Counted from the stretch's first letter, positions 7,281 through 17,763 are shown. The stretch: DNA of 35,842 nt from Veillonellaceae bacterium (GCA_012523975.1 JAAYSF010000021.1:1-35842); one strand, 5' to 3'. Notes: a model not told the origin generated them from the letters alone. Program-made: numbers and translations.

Positions 7281-7885
7281 TGATTGGTTTTGTCCGTGGC
7301 AGGGTAGCTCAAATTTCTAATGATCATTGTATTATCGATGTTAAGGGAATTGGTTATCGGATTTTTATCACAGCGTCAGCTCGTCAGAAACTTGCTATAG
7401 CTGAGGACGTTCATTTATATACATACCTTAATGTTAGGGAAGACGCTTTGTCACTGTTCGGATTTTTAACGCATGATGAATACCAACTTTTTTTGAGCCT
7501 TATTTCGGTAACGGGAATTGGTCCAAAAGTAGCACTAGGGATACTGTCTTCGGTTACGCCTGCCCAATTTTGTCTTGCTATAGCCAGTAAGAATCTAACG
7601 CTATTGACTAAGATGCCGGGAGTAGGCAAGAAAACAGCCGAGCGTTTAATACTCGAGCTTAAGGATAAGCTTGGCAATATCGAGTGCGAATCAGATAATG
7701 AACCGACTACCGTAGTCGAGGAACCAAATCCTTGCGACCAGGTAATCGATGAGGCTCGAGAGGTATTGCTTGCTTTGGGCTATAGTCCGTCAGAAATTAA
7801 TCCTGTTTTAAGTAAGGTTTATCGGGCGAGTCAGGCAACCGAAGAAACTGTGCGACTTGCACTTAAGGAGGTCGGCAGAAGATAA
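7280..7885 (+). CDS. ruvA: Holliday junction DNA helicase subunit RuvA
   Basis: The 201-residue protein has the RuvA layout: an N-terminal OB domain ([11 protein letters not shown] start), two helix-hairpin-helix motifs around [14 protein letters not shown] and [19 protein letters not shown], an acidic linker, and a C-terminal RuvB-binding domain (about 150-201). RuvA binds the four-way junction and loads RuvB. The start is the ATG at 7280, overlapping the ruvC stop; a GTG at 7265 is in frame, but GGTGGGGGG at 7264-7272 serves as the ribosome site for 7280. The C-terminus overlaps ruvB by one base. Confidence 0.97.
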   Translation: MIGFVRGRVAQISNDHCIIDVKGIGYRIFITASARQKLAIAEDVHLYTYLNVREDALSLFGFLTHDEYQLFLSLISVTGIGPKVALGILSSVTPAQFCLAIASKNLTLLTKMPGVGKKTAERLILELKDKLGNIECESDNEPTTVVEEPNPCDQVIDEAREVLLALGYSPSEINPVLSKVYRASQATEETVRLALKEVGRR

Positions 7886-8886
7886 TGGACTCGAGAGTCA
7901 TTTCCGGTGCAGAACAAGATGTGGATAACTGGCAGTATAGTTTAAGACCACGCCGGTTTAATGAATATATTGGGCAGGATAAAGTAAAATCTAACTTAAC
8001 CATTTTTGTTCAGGCCGCCCTTTCCCGCGGCGAGGCGTTAGATCATGTCTTGTTATATGGACCCCCAGGGCTAGGTAAAACAACCTTAGCCAGTATTATT
8101 GCTAATGAGCTTGGCGTGAATCTTCGTATAACGTCGGGACCAGCTATTGAGAGAGCTGGAGATTTGGCAGCAATCTTAACCAATTTAAGTGAAAATGATG
8201 TTTTATTCATTGATGAGATTCATCGTTTATCACGAAATGTCGAAGAAGTATTGTACTCAGCAATGGAAGATTATGCTCTAGATATTGTTATTGGCAAAGG
8301 TCCTAGCGCGAGATCAATTAGACTAGACTTAGCGCCTTTTACTTTGGTTGGGGCTACAACAAGAGCCGGGGCTTTAGCTGCGCCTTTACGCGATCGATTT
8401 GGCGTTATAGCCAGGTTAGAATACTATGAACCAGAGCACCTAGTGTGCATTGTAGAGCGAGCAGCCGAAATACTTAATATTAAGATTGATACTGATGGGG
8501 CCTATGAGATTGCCAAACGATCAAGAGGTACACCGCGTATCGCTAACCGATTGCTAAAGCGGGTTCGTGACTTTGCTCAAATTGCCGGTGACGGTGTTAT
8601 TACACGCGATATCGCATGTAAGGCATTGCTTCTGCTCGAGGTTGATGAATGTGGGCTAGATAACGTAGATCGTAATATGCTAAGGGCGATAATTGAAAAA
8701 TTTGACGGGGGTCCGGTAGGTATTGATACTCTTGCAGCATCTATTAGTGAAGAGACAGAAACAATTGAAGATGTGTACGAGCCGTTTCTGTTGCAAAGGG
8801 GCTTTTTAAATAGGACGCCGCGCGGCAGAGTTGTTACACGTGCAGCGTACCAGCATTTAGGATTGAAACAGCCTTCGGCAGATTAA
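7885..8886 (+). CDS. ruvB: Holliday junction branch-migration ATPase RuvB
   Basis: A 333-residue AAA+ motor with Walker [10 protein letters not shown] (59-67), Walker B LFIDEIHR (about 107-114), sensor 1 GATTRAG, and the arginine-finger region PLRDRFG (167-173), followed by the RuvB winged-helix domain. It drives branch migration with RuvA. The ATG shares its first base with the ruvA stop (TAATG), and AAGGAGG lies 14 bases upstream inside ruvA. Length and motif order are standard. Confidence 0.98.
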   Translation: MDSRVISGAEQDVDNWQYSLRPRRFNEYIGQDKVKSNLTIFVQAALSRGEALDHVLLYGPPGLGKTTLASIIANELGVNLRITSGPAIERAGDLAAILTNLSENDVLFIDEIHRLSRNVEEVLYSAMEDYALDIVIGKGPSARSIRLDLAPFTLVGATTRAGALAAPLRDRFGVIARLEYYEPEHLVCIVERAAEILNIKIDTDGAYEIAKRSRGTPRIANRLLKRVRDFAQIAGDGVITRDIACKALLLLEVDECGLDNVDRNMLRAIIEKFDGGPVGIDTLAASISEETETIEDVYEPFLLQRGFLNRTPRGRVVTRAAYQHLGLKQPSAD

Positions 8887-8907
8887 CTACACGGAGGAGG
8901 TATTCGC

Positions 8908-9135
8908 TTGCCTTTTGGTTTCGATTCGTTTGGAAAGATGCTAATGACTTTTGGTGCAATATTATTTATTATTGGGATTATTGTTCACTTCGGCGGAAAA
9001 GTAATAAACTTAGGGCGGTTACCAGGCGATATTCGCATTGAAGGCGAGAACTTTGGCTTTTATTTTCCGATAGTCTCATCAATAGTAATAAGCATCATAC
9101 TTACTATAATCTTGAGTATCTTTGGTCGAAGATAG
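8908..9135 (+). CDS. DUF2905 family small membrane protein
   Basis: A 75-residue protein with two membrane segments (about 9-28 and 51-71) around the family signature NLGRLPGDIRIEGENF. DUF2905 proteins are short membrane proteins of unknown function, often next to ruvB and spoIID or queA in Firmicutes, as here. The start is a TTG at 8908, chosen because GGAGGAGG (8893-8900) is spaced 7 bases away; the next ATG at 8938 would cut into the first membrane segment. Confidence 0.85.
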   Translation: MPFGFDSFGKMLMTFGAILFIIGIIVHFGGKVINLGRLPGDIRIEGENFGFYFPIVSSIVISIILTIILSIFGRR

Positions 9136-9153
9136 CGAGAGGGGATATATTTC

Positions 9154-10494
9154 TTGAAAACTAAGCTAATGCTTATACTATTGTTCTTAGGCAGTTTTAT
9201 ATTTCCTGTCTATGTGTTTGGTCAAAGCATGATTAAGGAACCTAATATAAGAGTTGGGATTCTATCTAATCAGCCTAACGTTATGATTTCCGCTAATAAT
9301 GATTTTGTTGTCGCTGATACCGATACAAAAAAGATTATTGCAAAATTTAAACCTAGGGAAAAGGTAAGTATTACGTTATCAAGCAAAAGTATAGCTATAA
9401 ACGGAAAACCTATTGCCAGCAAGGGGATTAATATTACTTCCAAAGCTAATAGTGAAAGCGCTATAATGATTAATCGGCATAGCTATCGAGGAGAAATAAG
9501 TATCCATCGGACATATGGCAAGAATGGTCTTACAGTTATCAACACGCTTCCGATTGAACAATACTTGTACGGCGTTGTTGCCCGAGAGATGTCACCTGGT
9601 TGGCCTAGTGAGGCTGTAAAGGCGCAAGCGGTAGCAGCAAGGACATATGCTTTATACAGCCTTAGCCTAAAGAAACATAAAGCTGACGGTTATGATGTCT
9701 GCGCATCTACCGATTGTCAAGTATATGGTGGTCGAGACAGCGAAGCTGCCGGCGCTGTAAAGGCTGTGTCGGCAACTTATGGTGAAACGATTTATTATAA
9801 GGGGAAATTGATACCTGCTTATTTTCATAGCAGTTCAGGTGGTTATACTGAGAACAGTGAAAATGTTTGGGGCGGTGCTTACCCTTATTTGCAAGGTGTG
9901 GCCGATTATGATCAAAAGTCACCCTATTTTAAGTGGGAAAAAAAGTTCACAGTCAATGAGCTTGAAATGGCTTTAAAAAATGCTGGCTATGATGTTGGTA
10001 GCATACAGTCTATAGAATTATCACGTCTTACCCAACCCCCTGTAAGGTCATTTGATCGGGGCATTTCCGGGAGGGTTAAAGAGATTCGGGTTACGGGAAC
10101 CAATGGTACAGTCTATATAACTGGTAATAAGCTGCGCAGCGCGCTAGCATTAAAAAGCACCTTATTCGATATAGAAGTAATTTTGCCTGGGAAAAAGGTT
10201 TTGGAGTTTGATGTTACGGACAGTTATGGTGACCGCTGGACAAAGGAAGTGCCTGTAAATTTACCCTCGCAAAAAAACGATACATTTTTGAATCAAAAGA
10301 ACGCTATACATCGCATCACTGCCCGCACTAATGAGACAATAGTATTTACCGGTTTTGGCTGGGGGCATGGGATTGGTTTATCACAGTGGGGAGCTAAAGC
10401 TATGGCAGAGAATGCCCCGAAAGGGGATACCACATATTTTAAACAGATATTGAAACACTACTACCAAGGGGTAGATATTAAAAAGGCATATTAG
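9154..10494 (+). CDS. spoIID: SpoIID/LytB-type peptidoglycan lytic transglycosylase
   Basis: The 446-residue protein has a signal peptide (about 1-23, ending VFG-Q) and a SpoIID domain. The key stretch VVAREMSPGWPSEAVKAQAV (141-160) holds the presumed catalytic E145, and AARTYA follows. C183 and C188 in DVCASTDCQVYGG match the zinc-binding cysteines of SpoIID, and GWGHGIGLSQWGA near the C-terminus is a further hallmark. SpoIID cuts septal peptidoglycan during forespore engulfment with SpoIIM and SpoIIP. The start is TTG at 9154, with AGAGGGGAT before it; the next ATG (9169) is inside the signal peptide. A paralogous LytB-type amidase enhancer is possible, but SpoIID at this position after ruvB is common in spore formers. 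Confidence 0.82.
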   Translation: MKTKLMLILLFLGSFIFPVYVFGQSMIKEPNIRVGILSNQPNVMISANNDFVVADTDTKKIIAKFKPREKVSITLSSKSIAINGKPIASKGINITSKANSESAIMINRHSYRGEISIHRTYGKNGLTVINTLPIEQYLYGVVAREMSPGWPSEAVKAQAVAARTYALYSLSLKKHKADGYDVCASTDCQVYGGRDSEAAGAVKAVSATYGETIYYKGKLIPAYFHSSSGGYTENSENVWGGAYPYLQGVADYDQKSPYFKWEKKFTVNELEMALKNAGYDVGSIQSIELSRLTQPPVRSFDRGISGRVKEIRVTGTNGTVYITGNKLRSALALKSTLFDIEVILPGKKVLEFDVTDSYGDRWTKEVPVNLPSQKNDTFLNQKNAIHRITARTNETIVFTGFGWGHGIGLSQWGAKAMAENAPKGDTTYFKQILKHYYQGVDIKKAY

Positions 10495-10509
10495 TAAAGG
10501 AGTCTCTTG

Positions 10510-11529
10510 ATGTTATTATCAGACTTTGATTATGACTTACCGGAAGATTTTATTGCCCAAAAGCCGATAGAGCCCAGGGATCACTCAAAACTAATGATTC
10601 TCAAGGCCGCAACAGGGGCACTAACACATAATCATTTTTATAATTTGCCGGATTACCTACAACCAGGGGATACCCTGGTTTTTAACGATACAAGGGTAAT
10701 TCCTGCAAGGCTAATCGGTTCGAAGGCAGGAACGGGTGGAAAAGTAGAGGTTTTCCTTCTCAATCGCATAAGCGGTGATGAATGGGAGGCACTAGTTAAG
10801 CCTGGTAAGAAGGCCCGCCCGGGAACTATCGTCGAGTTTGGTGAAAAACTGAAGTGTGAAGTTATATCAACAACCGATTTCGGGGGACGTATTATAAAAT
10901 TTCATTATAATGGCATTTTTGAAGCAATATTGGATCAGTTGGGAGAAACGCCTTTGCCACCATACATTAAAGAGCAGCTACGTGATAAAGAACGTTATCA
11001 GACGATTTATGCCAGGGAACGTGGTTCGGCAGCAGCTCCGACTGCTGGATTGCATTTCACCTCCACTTTGATGGATACTTTAAAGACAAAAGGCATTAAT
11101 TTTGCCTTTATAACTCTGCATGTAGGATTAGGGACTTTTCGGCCGGTGTCGACAGATGATATAACGCAGCACGTAATGCATCGTGAATATTACTCAATTT
11201 CTCAACAAGCCGCCGATATTATCAATGCTACAAAAAAGCGAGGAAACAAAGTAGTTGCTGTTGGTACAACAAGCATTCGAACACTCGAAAGCGCGAGCAA
11301 GGAGGGTTTAGTAGAACCACAAAGCGGGTGGACTGATATTTTCATATATCCGGGCTACCGATTTAAAGTCATTGATGCTATTATTACTAATTTTCATTTA
11401 CCAAAGTCGACTCTATTAATGTTAATAAGTGCGTTCGCCGGGAAAGAACATGTTTTAAAAGCATATAAAGAAGCAATAGAACATCGCTATCGTTTTTTTA
11501 GTTTTGGTGATGCTATGTTTATTTACTAA
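10510..11529 (+). CDS. queA: S-adenosylmethionine:tRNA ribosyltransferase-isomerase QueA
   Basis: The 339-residue protein transfers the ribosyl part of AdoMet to preQ1 in tRNA, making epoxyqueuosine in the wobble position of GUN anticodons. Family motifs are clear: [14 protein letters not shown] at the N-terminus, [21 protein letters not shown] near the centre, and [13 protein letters not shown] in the C-terminal part. ATG at 10510 is preferred over the adjoining TTG at 10507, because AAAGGAG at 10497-10503 is then spaced 6 bases away. It precedes tgt, its pathway partner. The tRNA-Asn at the window start, with anticodon GTT, is a substrate type of this pathway. Confidence 0.97.
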   Translation: MLLSDFDYDLPEDFIAQKPIEPRDHSKLMILKAATGALTHNHFYNLPDYLQPGDTLVFNDTRVIPARLIGSKAGTGGKVEVFLLNRISGDEWEALVKPGKKARPGTIVEFGEKLKCEVISTTDFGGRIIKFHYNGIFEAILDQLGETPLPPYIKEQLRDKERYQTIYARERGSAAAPTAGLHFTSTLMDTLKTKGINFAFITLHVGLGTFRPVSTDDITQHVMHREYYSISQQAADIINATKKRGNKVVAVGTTSIRTLESASKEGLVEPQSGWTDIFIYPGYRFKVIDAIITNFHLPKSTLLMLISAFAGKEHVLKAYKEAIEHRYRFFSFGDAMFIY

Positions 11530-11538
11530 AGCCTGTGA

Positions 11539-12672
<1,134 letters not shown>

Positions 12673-12730
12673 AGGATTTAGCCGCAATCGCGTTGAATCA
12701 TCTGAATAAAATAATATGGAGGTGAGTTAC

Positions 12731-13036
12731 TTGTCAGCAATGTCTCCCGAACTAATAACGGCTCTTGCACAATATGGACCAATAGTTTTAATGGGTGTAA
12801 TTTTCTACTTCTTATTATATCGCCCGCAGAAAAAGGAACAGCAGCGCCGCAATGAAATGCTTAACAGTCTTAAGAAGGGTGACCGCATTGTAACAATTGG
12901 TGGTGTTCATGGTACTATTACTGCAATTACCGAGAAAGTTGTTACTCTTAAGATATCTGAGAAGGTTGAAGTAGACATATCTCGTACAGCCGTTGCTAGT
13001 TTCCAGAATGAACCTAAGAACGGCAGTAAAAAATAG
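12731..13036 (+). CDS. yajC: Preprotein translocase subunit YajC
   Basis: A 101-residue protein with one N-terminal membrane segment (about 14-32), the following basic YRPQKKEQQRR stretch, and the KKGDRIVTIGGVHGTI domain typical of YajC. It associates with SecDF in the membrane. Start choice: TTG at 12731 lies 5 bases after GGAGGTGA (12718-12725); the ATG at 12716 sits before that site, and the ATG at 12740 is 14 bases away. Unlike the usual yajC-secD-secF order, two unrelated genes separate it from secD here. Confidence 0.93.
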   Translation: MSAMSPELITALAQYGPIVLMGVIFYFLLYRPQKKEQQRRNEMLNSLKKGDRIVTIGGVHGTITAITEKVVTLKISEKVEVDISRTAVASFQNEPKNGSKK

Positions 13037-13051
13037 GACCAGTCAAATAAA

Positions 13052-13645
13052 TTGACAACTATTAAAGAAGAAAAGAAAGATTTACGCAAACGCCTTCTCG
13101 ACAAACGCAGAAAATTAGCTGAGAATGAAGTTCGTAATTTTAGTACGAGGATAATACAGACCCTTATTAACTCGAGTATTTATCTTGATGCCGGCAATAT
13201 AATGTTATATACGCCATTCCCGGACGAACCTCAAATAATGCCTGTTTTTGAGGATGCGTGGTCCCGTAATAAGCAGGTCGGCATTCCGCATTTAACCGAA
13301 ACGTGGGGTATAATGGAGGCGGCATTAATTGAAAGCTTTAACGACTTAGTTCCCGGTAAATTTAACCTGCTTGTGCCAGACCCGTTAAAGCTAAGGATTA
13401 TCGAAGCAGATTCTATTGATTTAATTGTTGTACCGGGAATTGCTTTTGATCATGAAGGATATCGTTTGGGTATGGGGGCCGGCTATTACGATCGATTTCT
13501 CCCAACAGCCGAAAAAGCTATAACCGTTGGTGTCTGTTGGGCTGAAAACATTTTTAGCGAAATTCCTAAAGAGCGGCATGACCTTCCAATGGACTATTTA
13601 CTAACTGAAATGGGAATATTAAATTGCAAGAAAGGCAAAATGTAA
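13052..13645 (+). CDS. 5-formyltetrahydrofolate cyclo-ligase
   Basis: The 197-residue protein converts 5-formyl-THF to 5,10-methenyl-THF with ATP. It has the basic N-terminal helix (KKDLRKRLLDKRRKL), the LYTPFPDEP stretch, and the signature RLGMGAGYYDRFL (138-150). The family is YgfA/YqgN/MTHFS. The TTG at 13052 is the only plausible start near the N-terminus; its ribosome site (AGGA at 13035-13038) is weak and distant, so translation may depend on coupling with yajC 15 bases upstream. A long hairpin overlaps its stop codon. Confidence 0.92.
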   Translation: MTTIKEEKKDLRKRLLDKRRKLAENEVRNFSTRIIQTLINSSIYLDAGNIMLYTPFPDEPQIMPVFEDAWSRNKQVGIPHLTETWGIMEAALIESFNDLVPGKFNLLVPDPLKLRIIEADSIDLIVVPGIAFDHEGYRLGMGAGYYDRFLPTAEKAITVGVCWAENIFSEIPKERHDLPMDYLLTEMGILNCKKGKM

Positions 13646-13665
13646 CTGTTGTTACATTTTGCCTT
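13632..13665. repeat. Perfect 15-bp inverted repeat over the stop of the cyclo-ligase gene
   Basis: AAGGCAAAATGTAAC and GTTACATTTTGCCTT pair perfectly around a TGTT loop. The stop codon lies in the left arm. Neither strand has a U-run after the stem, so it is not a standard intrinsic terminator, though it may stop or stabilise the transcript. I record it as a hairpin of unknown role that separates the ruv-tgt operon from the HD gene. Confidence 0.7.
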
Positions 13666-13713
13666 AATGTATTTTACACTCTTGAGTTTGGTCAATAAAG
13701 GGGAGGCATTTTT

Positions 13714-14379
13714 GTGGTAATGGTTACACTTGAGCAATTAAAGAAAGATCATGAAATCAATGTTTATTTATCTCGTAGTACTGAATACTTAAGTAAGCTT
13801 GGCTTTACTGAGCACGGTCGACGCCACGCTACAATAGTTTCAGAACGCGCGTATTATGTTCTCAAGTGTTTAGATTATAGTGAACGTGATTGTGAGCTTG
13901 CCGCAATTGCCGGTTACATGCATGATATAGCAAATATGGTAAACCGTTATAATCATGGTGGTACCGGCGCTGTAATTGCTTATAATATTTTGGTGCGTAT
14001 GGGGATGCCGCCAGAAGAAATCGCTTTAGTTATTTCCGCAATCGGCAATCATGAAGAAGAGCGCGGCAACGCTATTAATCATGTTGCTGCAGCTCTAATA
14101 CTGGCTGATAAATCCGATGTTTTTCGGGCAAGGGTTACAACTAAAGACTTTGCAAAATTTGAAATACATGATCGTGTCAATTATGCTGCTGATAACAGTA
14201 ATTTGTCAATTGACAAAAAGCTAAAGGAAATCACTCTTCACGTGGAAATTGATACGACTATTTGTCCCATAATGGAATACTTCGAAATATTTCTGATACG
14301 TATGGTAATGTGCCGCAGAGCGGCTGAGTTCTTAGATTGTCGTTTTGGCTTAATAATTAATGGCAATAGGTTATTGTAA
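13714..14379 (+). CDS. HD-domain phosphohydrolase
   Basis: A 221-residue protein with the HD metal-binding set: H38 in HGRRHATIV, H70-D71 in YMHDIANMV, further histidines at 81 and 113, and D132 in ILADKSDVFRAR. It is predicted to hydrolyse a phosphoester or nucleotide. The substrate is not evident. The C-terminal 80 residues do not match a domain I recognise. The GTG at 13714 has GGGGAGG 7 bases before it; ATG at 13720 is an alternative. It stands alone between a hairpin and the secD promoter. Confidence 0.85.
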   Translation: MVMVTLEQLKKDHEINVYLSRSTEYLSKLGFTEHGRRHATIVSERAYYVLKCLDYSERDCELAAIAGYMHDIANMVNRYNHGGTGAVIAYNILVRMGMPPEEIALVISAIGNHEEERGNAINHVAAALILADKSDVFRARVTTKDFAKFEIHDRVNYAADNSNLSIDKKLKEITLHVEIDTTICPIMEYFEIFLIRMVMCRRAAEFLDCRFGLIINGNRLL

Positions 14380-14392
14380 CAAATGCCCTTGA

Positions 14393-14422
14393 TTGACATT
14401 GTCATAATAATCCAGATATAAT
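14393..14422 (+). promoter_or_regulatory. Strong sigma-A promoter of secDF
   Basis: Perfect TTGACA (14393-14398) and perfect TATAAT (14417-14422) with an 18-base spacer. Transcription would start near 14429, so a GTG at 14428 cannot be the secD start unless leaderless; this supports the TTG at 14470. Confidence 0.82.
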
Positions 14423-14469
14423 ATTTTGTGAACGTAGTCGACGATAAGACAAGATTGGGGGAGAAACTT

Positions 14470-15675
14470 TTGAGATGGGGGAATATGACTAAATTCTTAA
14501 TAGCTGTTGCAGCAATTATCGGTTTGTTCAGCTATTATATTTTGCCCCTAGCAACATCTATTAAACAAGGTCTTGATTTACAAGGTGGAACCCATGTTGT
14601 ATTAGAAGCGGTAGATACGCCAGAGGCCAAAGTAGATGAAGATGCGGTGCAACGTGTTGTTAAAATTATTGAACGGCGTGTTAACGAGCTTGGTTTAACA
14701 GAACCAATAATTCAGAGGCAGGGCGATAGACGGATTATTGTCGAGTTGCCCGGGATTAGCGATCCTGAAAAGGCAATTGACATGTTAGGTAAAACTGCAC
14801 TCTTAGAGTTTCAAGATGAGAGCGGCACTACAGTTTTAACAGGCAAAGATCTTAAGGACGCCCAAGCCCAGATAGATCAGTCTAACAGAAACTTGGTATC
14901 ACTTGAGTTTTCTGATGATGGCGCAAAAAAATTCGCTGATCTGACGGCGAGAAATGTTGGTAAGCACATTTCGATTTTGTTGGACAAGCAGGTATTGACC
15001 AGCCCTGTTGTTGAAGAGGCCATTCCAAGCGGGAAGGCAGTGATAACCGGTAACAGGTCAATCCAAGAGGCTCAGCAGTTAGCTATACTGCTGCGTTCCG
15101 GGTCGTTGCCGGTAAAAGTTGATGTGTTGGAAACGAGAACAGTTGGTCCTACCCTGGGTGAAGACTCTAAACAAAAAAGCCAATTTGCATTTACTGTCGG
15201 AACCGCGGCAATTGTATTATTTATGTTGCTCTTCTATCGCTTATCAGGTTTTGTTGCTAATATAGCTCTTCTCCTATACGTCTTAATGTTATTGCTTGCT
15301 CTTAATATGCTTAATGCGACACTGACCCTTCCAGGTATCGCTGGTATTATTCTCTCAATAGGGATGGCTGTTGACGCCAACGTATTGATATTTGAACGAT
15401 TTAAAGAAGAATATCGAGCGGGCAAAACGTTGCGGGCTGCAATGGAAGCTGGTTTTAAACGTGCATTTTCAACTATCTTAGATTCCAACACAACTACTTT
15501 AATTGCTGCAGCTGTGTTATTCTTCCTCGGAACAGGGCCAATTAAAGGCTTTGCTATTACGCTTGGTATAGGTATTATTCTCAGTATGTTTACAGCAATC
15601 ACAGTTACCAGATATCTGCTAAAAATGCTGATGAATTCCAACGTATTCAAAAATGGCAAAGTATTTGGGGCGTAG
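14470..15675 (+). CDS. secD: Protein translocase subunit SecD
   Basis: The 401-residue protein begins with one membrane segment, followed by the motif IKQGLDLQGGTHVVLEA, the outer P1 domain (about 45-230) and five C-terminal membrane segments with the conserved GMAVDANVLIFERFKEE. It helps pull exported proteins out of SecYEG using the proton or sodium gradient. The start is TTG at 14470, six bases after GGGGGAG (14457-14463); a longer reading frame back to 14428 is excluded by the promoter. It is shorter than E. coli SecD, as usual in Firmicutes. secF follows 13 bases later. Confidence 0.95.
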   Translation: MRWGNMTKFLIAVAAIIGLFSYYILPLATSIKQGLDLQGGTHVVLEAVDTPEAKVDEDAVQRVVKIIERRVNELGLTEPIIQRQGDRRIIVELPGISDPEKAIDMLGKTALLEFQDESGTTVLTGKDLKDAQAQIDQSNRNLVSLEFSDDGAKKFADLTARNVGKHISILLDKQVLTSPVVEEAIPSGKAVITGNRSIQEAQQLAILLRSGSLPVKVDVLETRTVGPTLGEDSKQKSQFAFTVGTAAIVLFMLLFYRLSGFVANIALLLYVLMLLLALNMLNATLTLPGIAGIILSIGMAVDANVLIFERFKEEYRAGKTLRAAMEAGFKRAFSTILDSNTTTLIAAAVLFFLGTGPIKGFAITLGIGIILSMFTAITVTRYLLKMLMNSNVFKNGKVFGA

Positions 15676-15688
15676 GGGGGGAATTAAC

Positions 15689-16597
15689 ATGAAATTTGAT
15701 ATTATCGGTAGACGTTATTTATGGCTCCTACTGTCTGGGCTAATTCTAATATCGTGCACTATATCAATGGCTGTACAGGGTTTTAACCTAGGTATTGATT
15801 TTACAGGCGGTACTTTGCTTGACTTAAAATTTGCCCGACCGGTGACTGTTGCCGAAGTTCGGGATGTTTTAAAAGATCATCAATTAGAGAACAGCACTAT
15901 TCAGTTGGCGGCAGCAGGGCAGGTAACCTCATCGCCGAATGTTTTTATCAGGACGCATATCCTTGATGATAACCAGCGACGGGTGTTAGTAAATGACATA
16001 GGCCAAAAACTAGGTGATTTTGAGTTCTTAAGAATCGAAAAGGTTGGCGCAACTATTGGATCAGAGTTGACTCGTAATGCAGTTCTCGCCCTGTTGGTAT
16101 CCTGGGCACTTATGATTGTCTATATAAGCTATAGATTTGAGTTTAAGTTTGCCGTTGCCGGCATTCTTACGCTTATCCACGATGTTATAATCGTTTTAGG
16201 CGCATTCTCATTAATGCAGTTGGAAATCGATGCAGCCTTTGTAGCAGCGCTGTTAACAGTCGTAGGTTACTCAATCAATGATACTATTGTAATATTTGAC
16301 CGTGTTCGGGAAAACTTAAAGGCTCATCGCAAAGGCGAAGATATCAAAGCTTTAGTTAACCGGAGTATTTGGCAAACGATGACAAGGTCGATATATACAG
16401 TGCTGACCGTTTTGTTTGCGGCTGTGTCCCTATATGTTTTTGGCGGCGAAACCACAAAAAATTTCGCTCTTGCGCTAATAATCGGCATCTCGGCAGGGGC
16501 ATATTCTTCAATATTCAATGCATGTCCTATCTGGGTAATTTGGAAGGAGTATGCCGATCGTAAACGAATTAGTGCTAAAACGAAAGGTGCTAAGTAA
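15689..16597 (+). CDS. secF: Protein translocase subunit SecF
   Basis: The 302-residue partner of SecD, with the N-terminal membrane segment, FNLGIDFTGGTLLDLKF in the outer loop, and five further membrane segments holding VGYSINDTIVIFDRVREN. Start: ATG 15689, with GGGGGGGA at 15675-15682; an in-frame ATG at 15653 lies in secD without a site. A strong terminator follows, so secDF forms a closed two-gene unit. Confidence 0.97.
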   Translation: MKFDIIGRRYLWLLLSGLILISCTISMAVQGFNLGIDFTGGTLLDLKFARPVTVAEVRDVLKDHQLENSTIQLAAAGQVTSSPNVFIRTHILDDNQRRVLVNDIGQKLGDFEFLRIEKVGATIGSELTRNAVLALLVSWALMIVYISYRFEFKFAVAGILTLIHDVIIVLGAFSLMQLEIDAAFVAALLTVVGYSINDTIVIFDRVRENLKAHRKGEDIKALVNRSIWQTMTRSIYTVLTVLFAAVSLYVFGGETTKNFALALIIGISAGAYSSIFNACPIWVIWKEYADRKRISAKTKGAK

Positions 16598-16617
16598 AAT
16601 CTAATTAAAGCAATTTT

Positions 16618-16652
16618 GCGGCTGTTGCTAAAAAGCAACAGCCGCGTTTTTA
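16618..16652 (+). terminator. Intrinsic terminator after secF
   Basis: A perfect 12-bp stem (GCGGCTGTTGCT with AGCAACAGCCGC), an AAAA loop, then GTTTTTATT. It ends the secDF unit. Confidence 0.93.
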
Positions 16653-16705
16653 TTCACCAACCTGCCGCTAGCTTAATATCATGTAGCAACAAAGGTGGTG
16701 ATTTA

Positions 16706-17719
16706 ATGTGGATATTACTGCCTGCGCTTTGCGTTGCTGTTGCTCATATTGCAGGTGATAATGCAGCTTTAGTACCGGATATGGCGGCTATTGTTGGCCC
16801 AGATATTTATATAACGACGATATTTGCCTATATGGTGTTTGGTTCAATAATAGCCGGTTTAGCAGCATGGATAGGCGTAAAATCAGGTTATGAATTGTTA
16901 GTAGTTATTAAAAGATTATTCGGCTGTAGGGGAAAAAAGATACTAGCAATAGCTATATTAGCGGTTTGCGTTCCAGCAAGTGCTTTGACAGGGGGATATT
17001 ATTGCGGTTGGGCAATATATAAAATTACTGGTTTGACACCAACGATTGTAGTGCCGATTTGTTTGCTGGTGTTTTCGGTCTTGGCAGCGGGATATGCCTC
17101 TGAACTATTAAAGATATCAAATTATATCAGCCTATCTCTGGTACCAATTGTGATAATAATGATGTTTACAAGAGATCTAAGCAGTATAGGAAATATCAAT
17201 TTTTCGGCAAATGTTGATTGGCTGTTAGTTTGTGCGCTGATTGGCTATAATGTCGGGGGAATGCGCCCGGTTTTGATTGTTGAGACCGCGGCATACTTGA
17301 CCCAGAAGGGGTATAAAGCGATATTCTTAGTTATAATCGCCAAACTTATTGAAGGTATTATTACACTTGTTATGGCTCATCTAGTTATCGTCGCACAAGT
17401 TCATGGTCCCTTAGCATTGTCAGGTGTTTATGCCAGTACTTTTGGGAGTAACGCGGTTTATCTGTTTGATATAATATTATTTTGTACATTTCTGAATACC
17501 ATGGCACCGGCTATGATGGTAAACGCTAAGCAAGTAAGCATATTAACAGGAGTTTCGTTTTGGCCTGCTCTTTTAATCGCGTCAGTGTTAGTATTCTTCG
17601 GTGCTTTTGCTGATTTCAAGACGATAATTGAGGTTATGAGCTTTACCGGCCTTTTTATGGCAGTTTTTATTGTTTATACAGCATATTTTTTACATAAGAA
17701 TGGGATTAAACAGTCATAA
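16706..17719 (+). CDS. Multi-pass membrane protein, YkvI/APC-like transporter
   Basis: A 338-residue protein with about ten hydrophobic segments and few soluble stretches. It starts at ATG 16706 with AAAGGTGGTGA at 16690-16700; an upstream in-frame start overlaps the secF terminator. Its length, the glycine-rich first helices and the paired repeats recall YkvI-like proteins of the APC/LeuT-fold superfamily, but I see no motif fixing a substrate. It may form a pair with the next gene. Transporter fold: plausible; substrate: unknown. Confidence 0.6.
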   Translation: MWILLPALCVAVAHIAGDNAALVPDMAAIVGPDIYITTIFAYMVFGSIIAGLAAWIGVKSGYELLVVIKRLFGCRGKKILAIAILAVCVPASALTGGYYCGWAIYKITGLTPTIVVPICLLVFSVLAAGYASELLKISNYISLSLVPIVIIMMFTRDLSSIGNINFSANVDWLLVCALIGYNVGGMRPVLIVETAAYLTQKGYKAIFLVIIAKLIEGIITLVMAHLVIVAQVHGPLALSGVYASTFGSNAVYLFDIILFCTFLNTMAPAMMVNAKQVSILTGVSFWPALLIASVLVFFGAFADFKTIIEVMSFTGLFMAVFIVYTAYFLHKNGIKQS

Positions 17720-17763
17720 TTTAAATGTAGTGATTATCTATAATAGGCAGAGGGCGAAATATA

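Noticed and set aside
10495-10510. preQ1 riboswitch before queA
   Set aside because: Only about 15 bases separate spoIID and queA, filled by the ribosome site.
15234-15659. Long antisense reading frame opposite secD
   Set aside because: It mirrors the codon pattern of the well-supported secD gene, has no ribosome site and shows no recognisable domain. Other antisense frames, such as 25554-25988 opposite relA, are rejected for the same reason.
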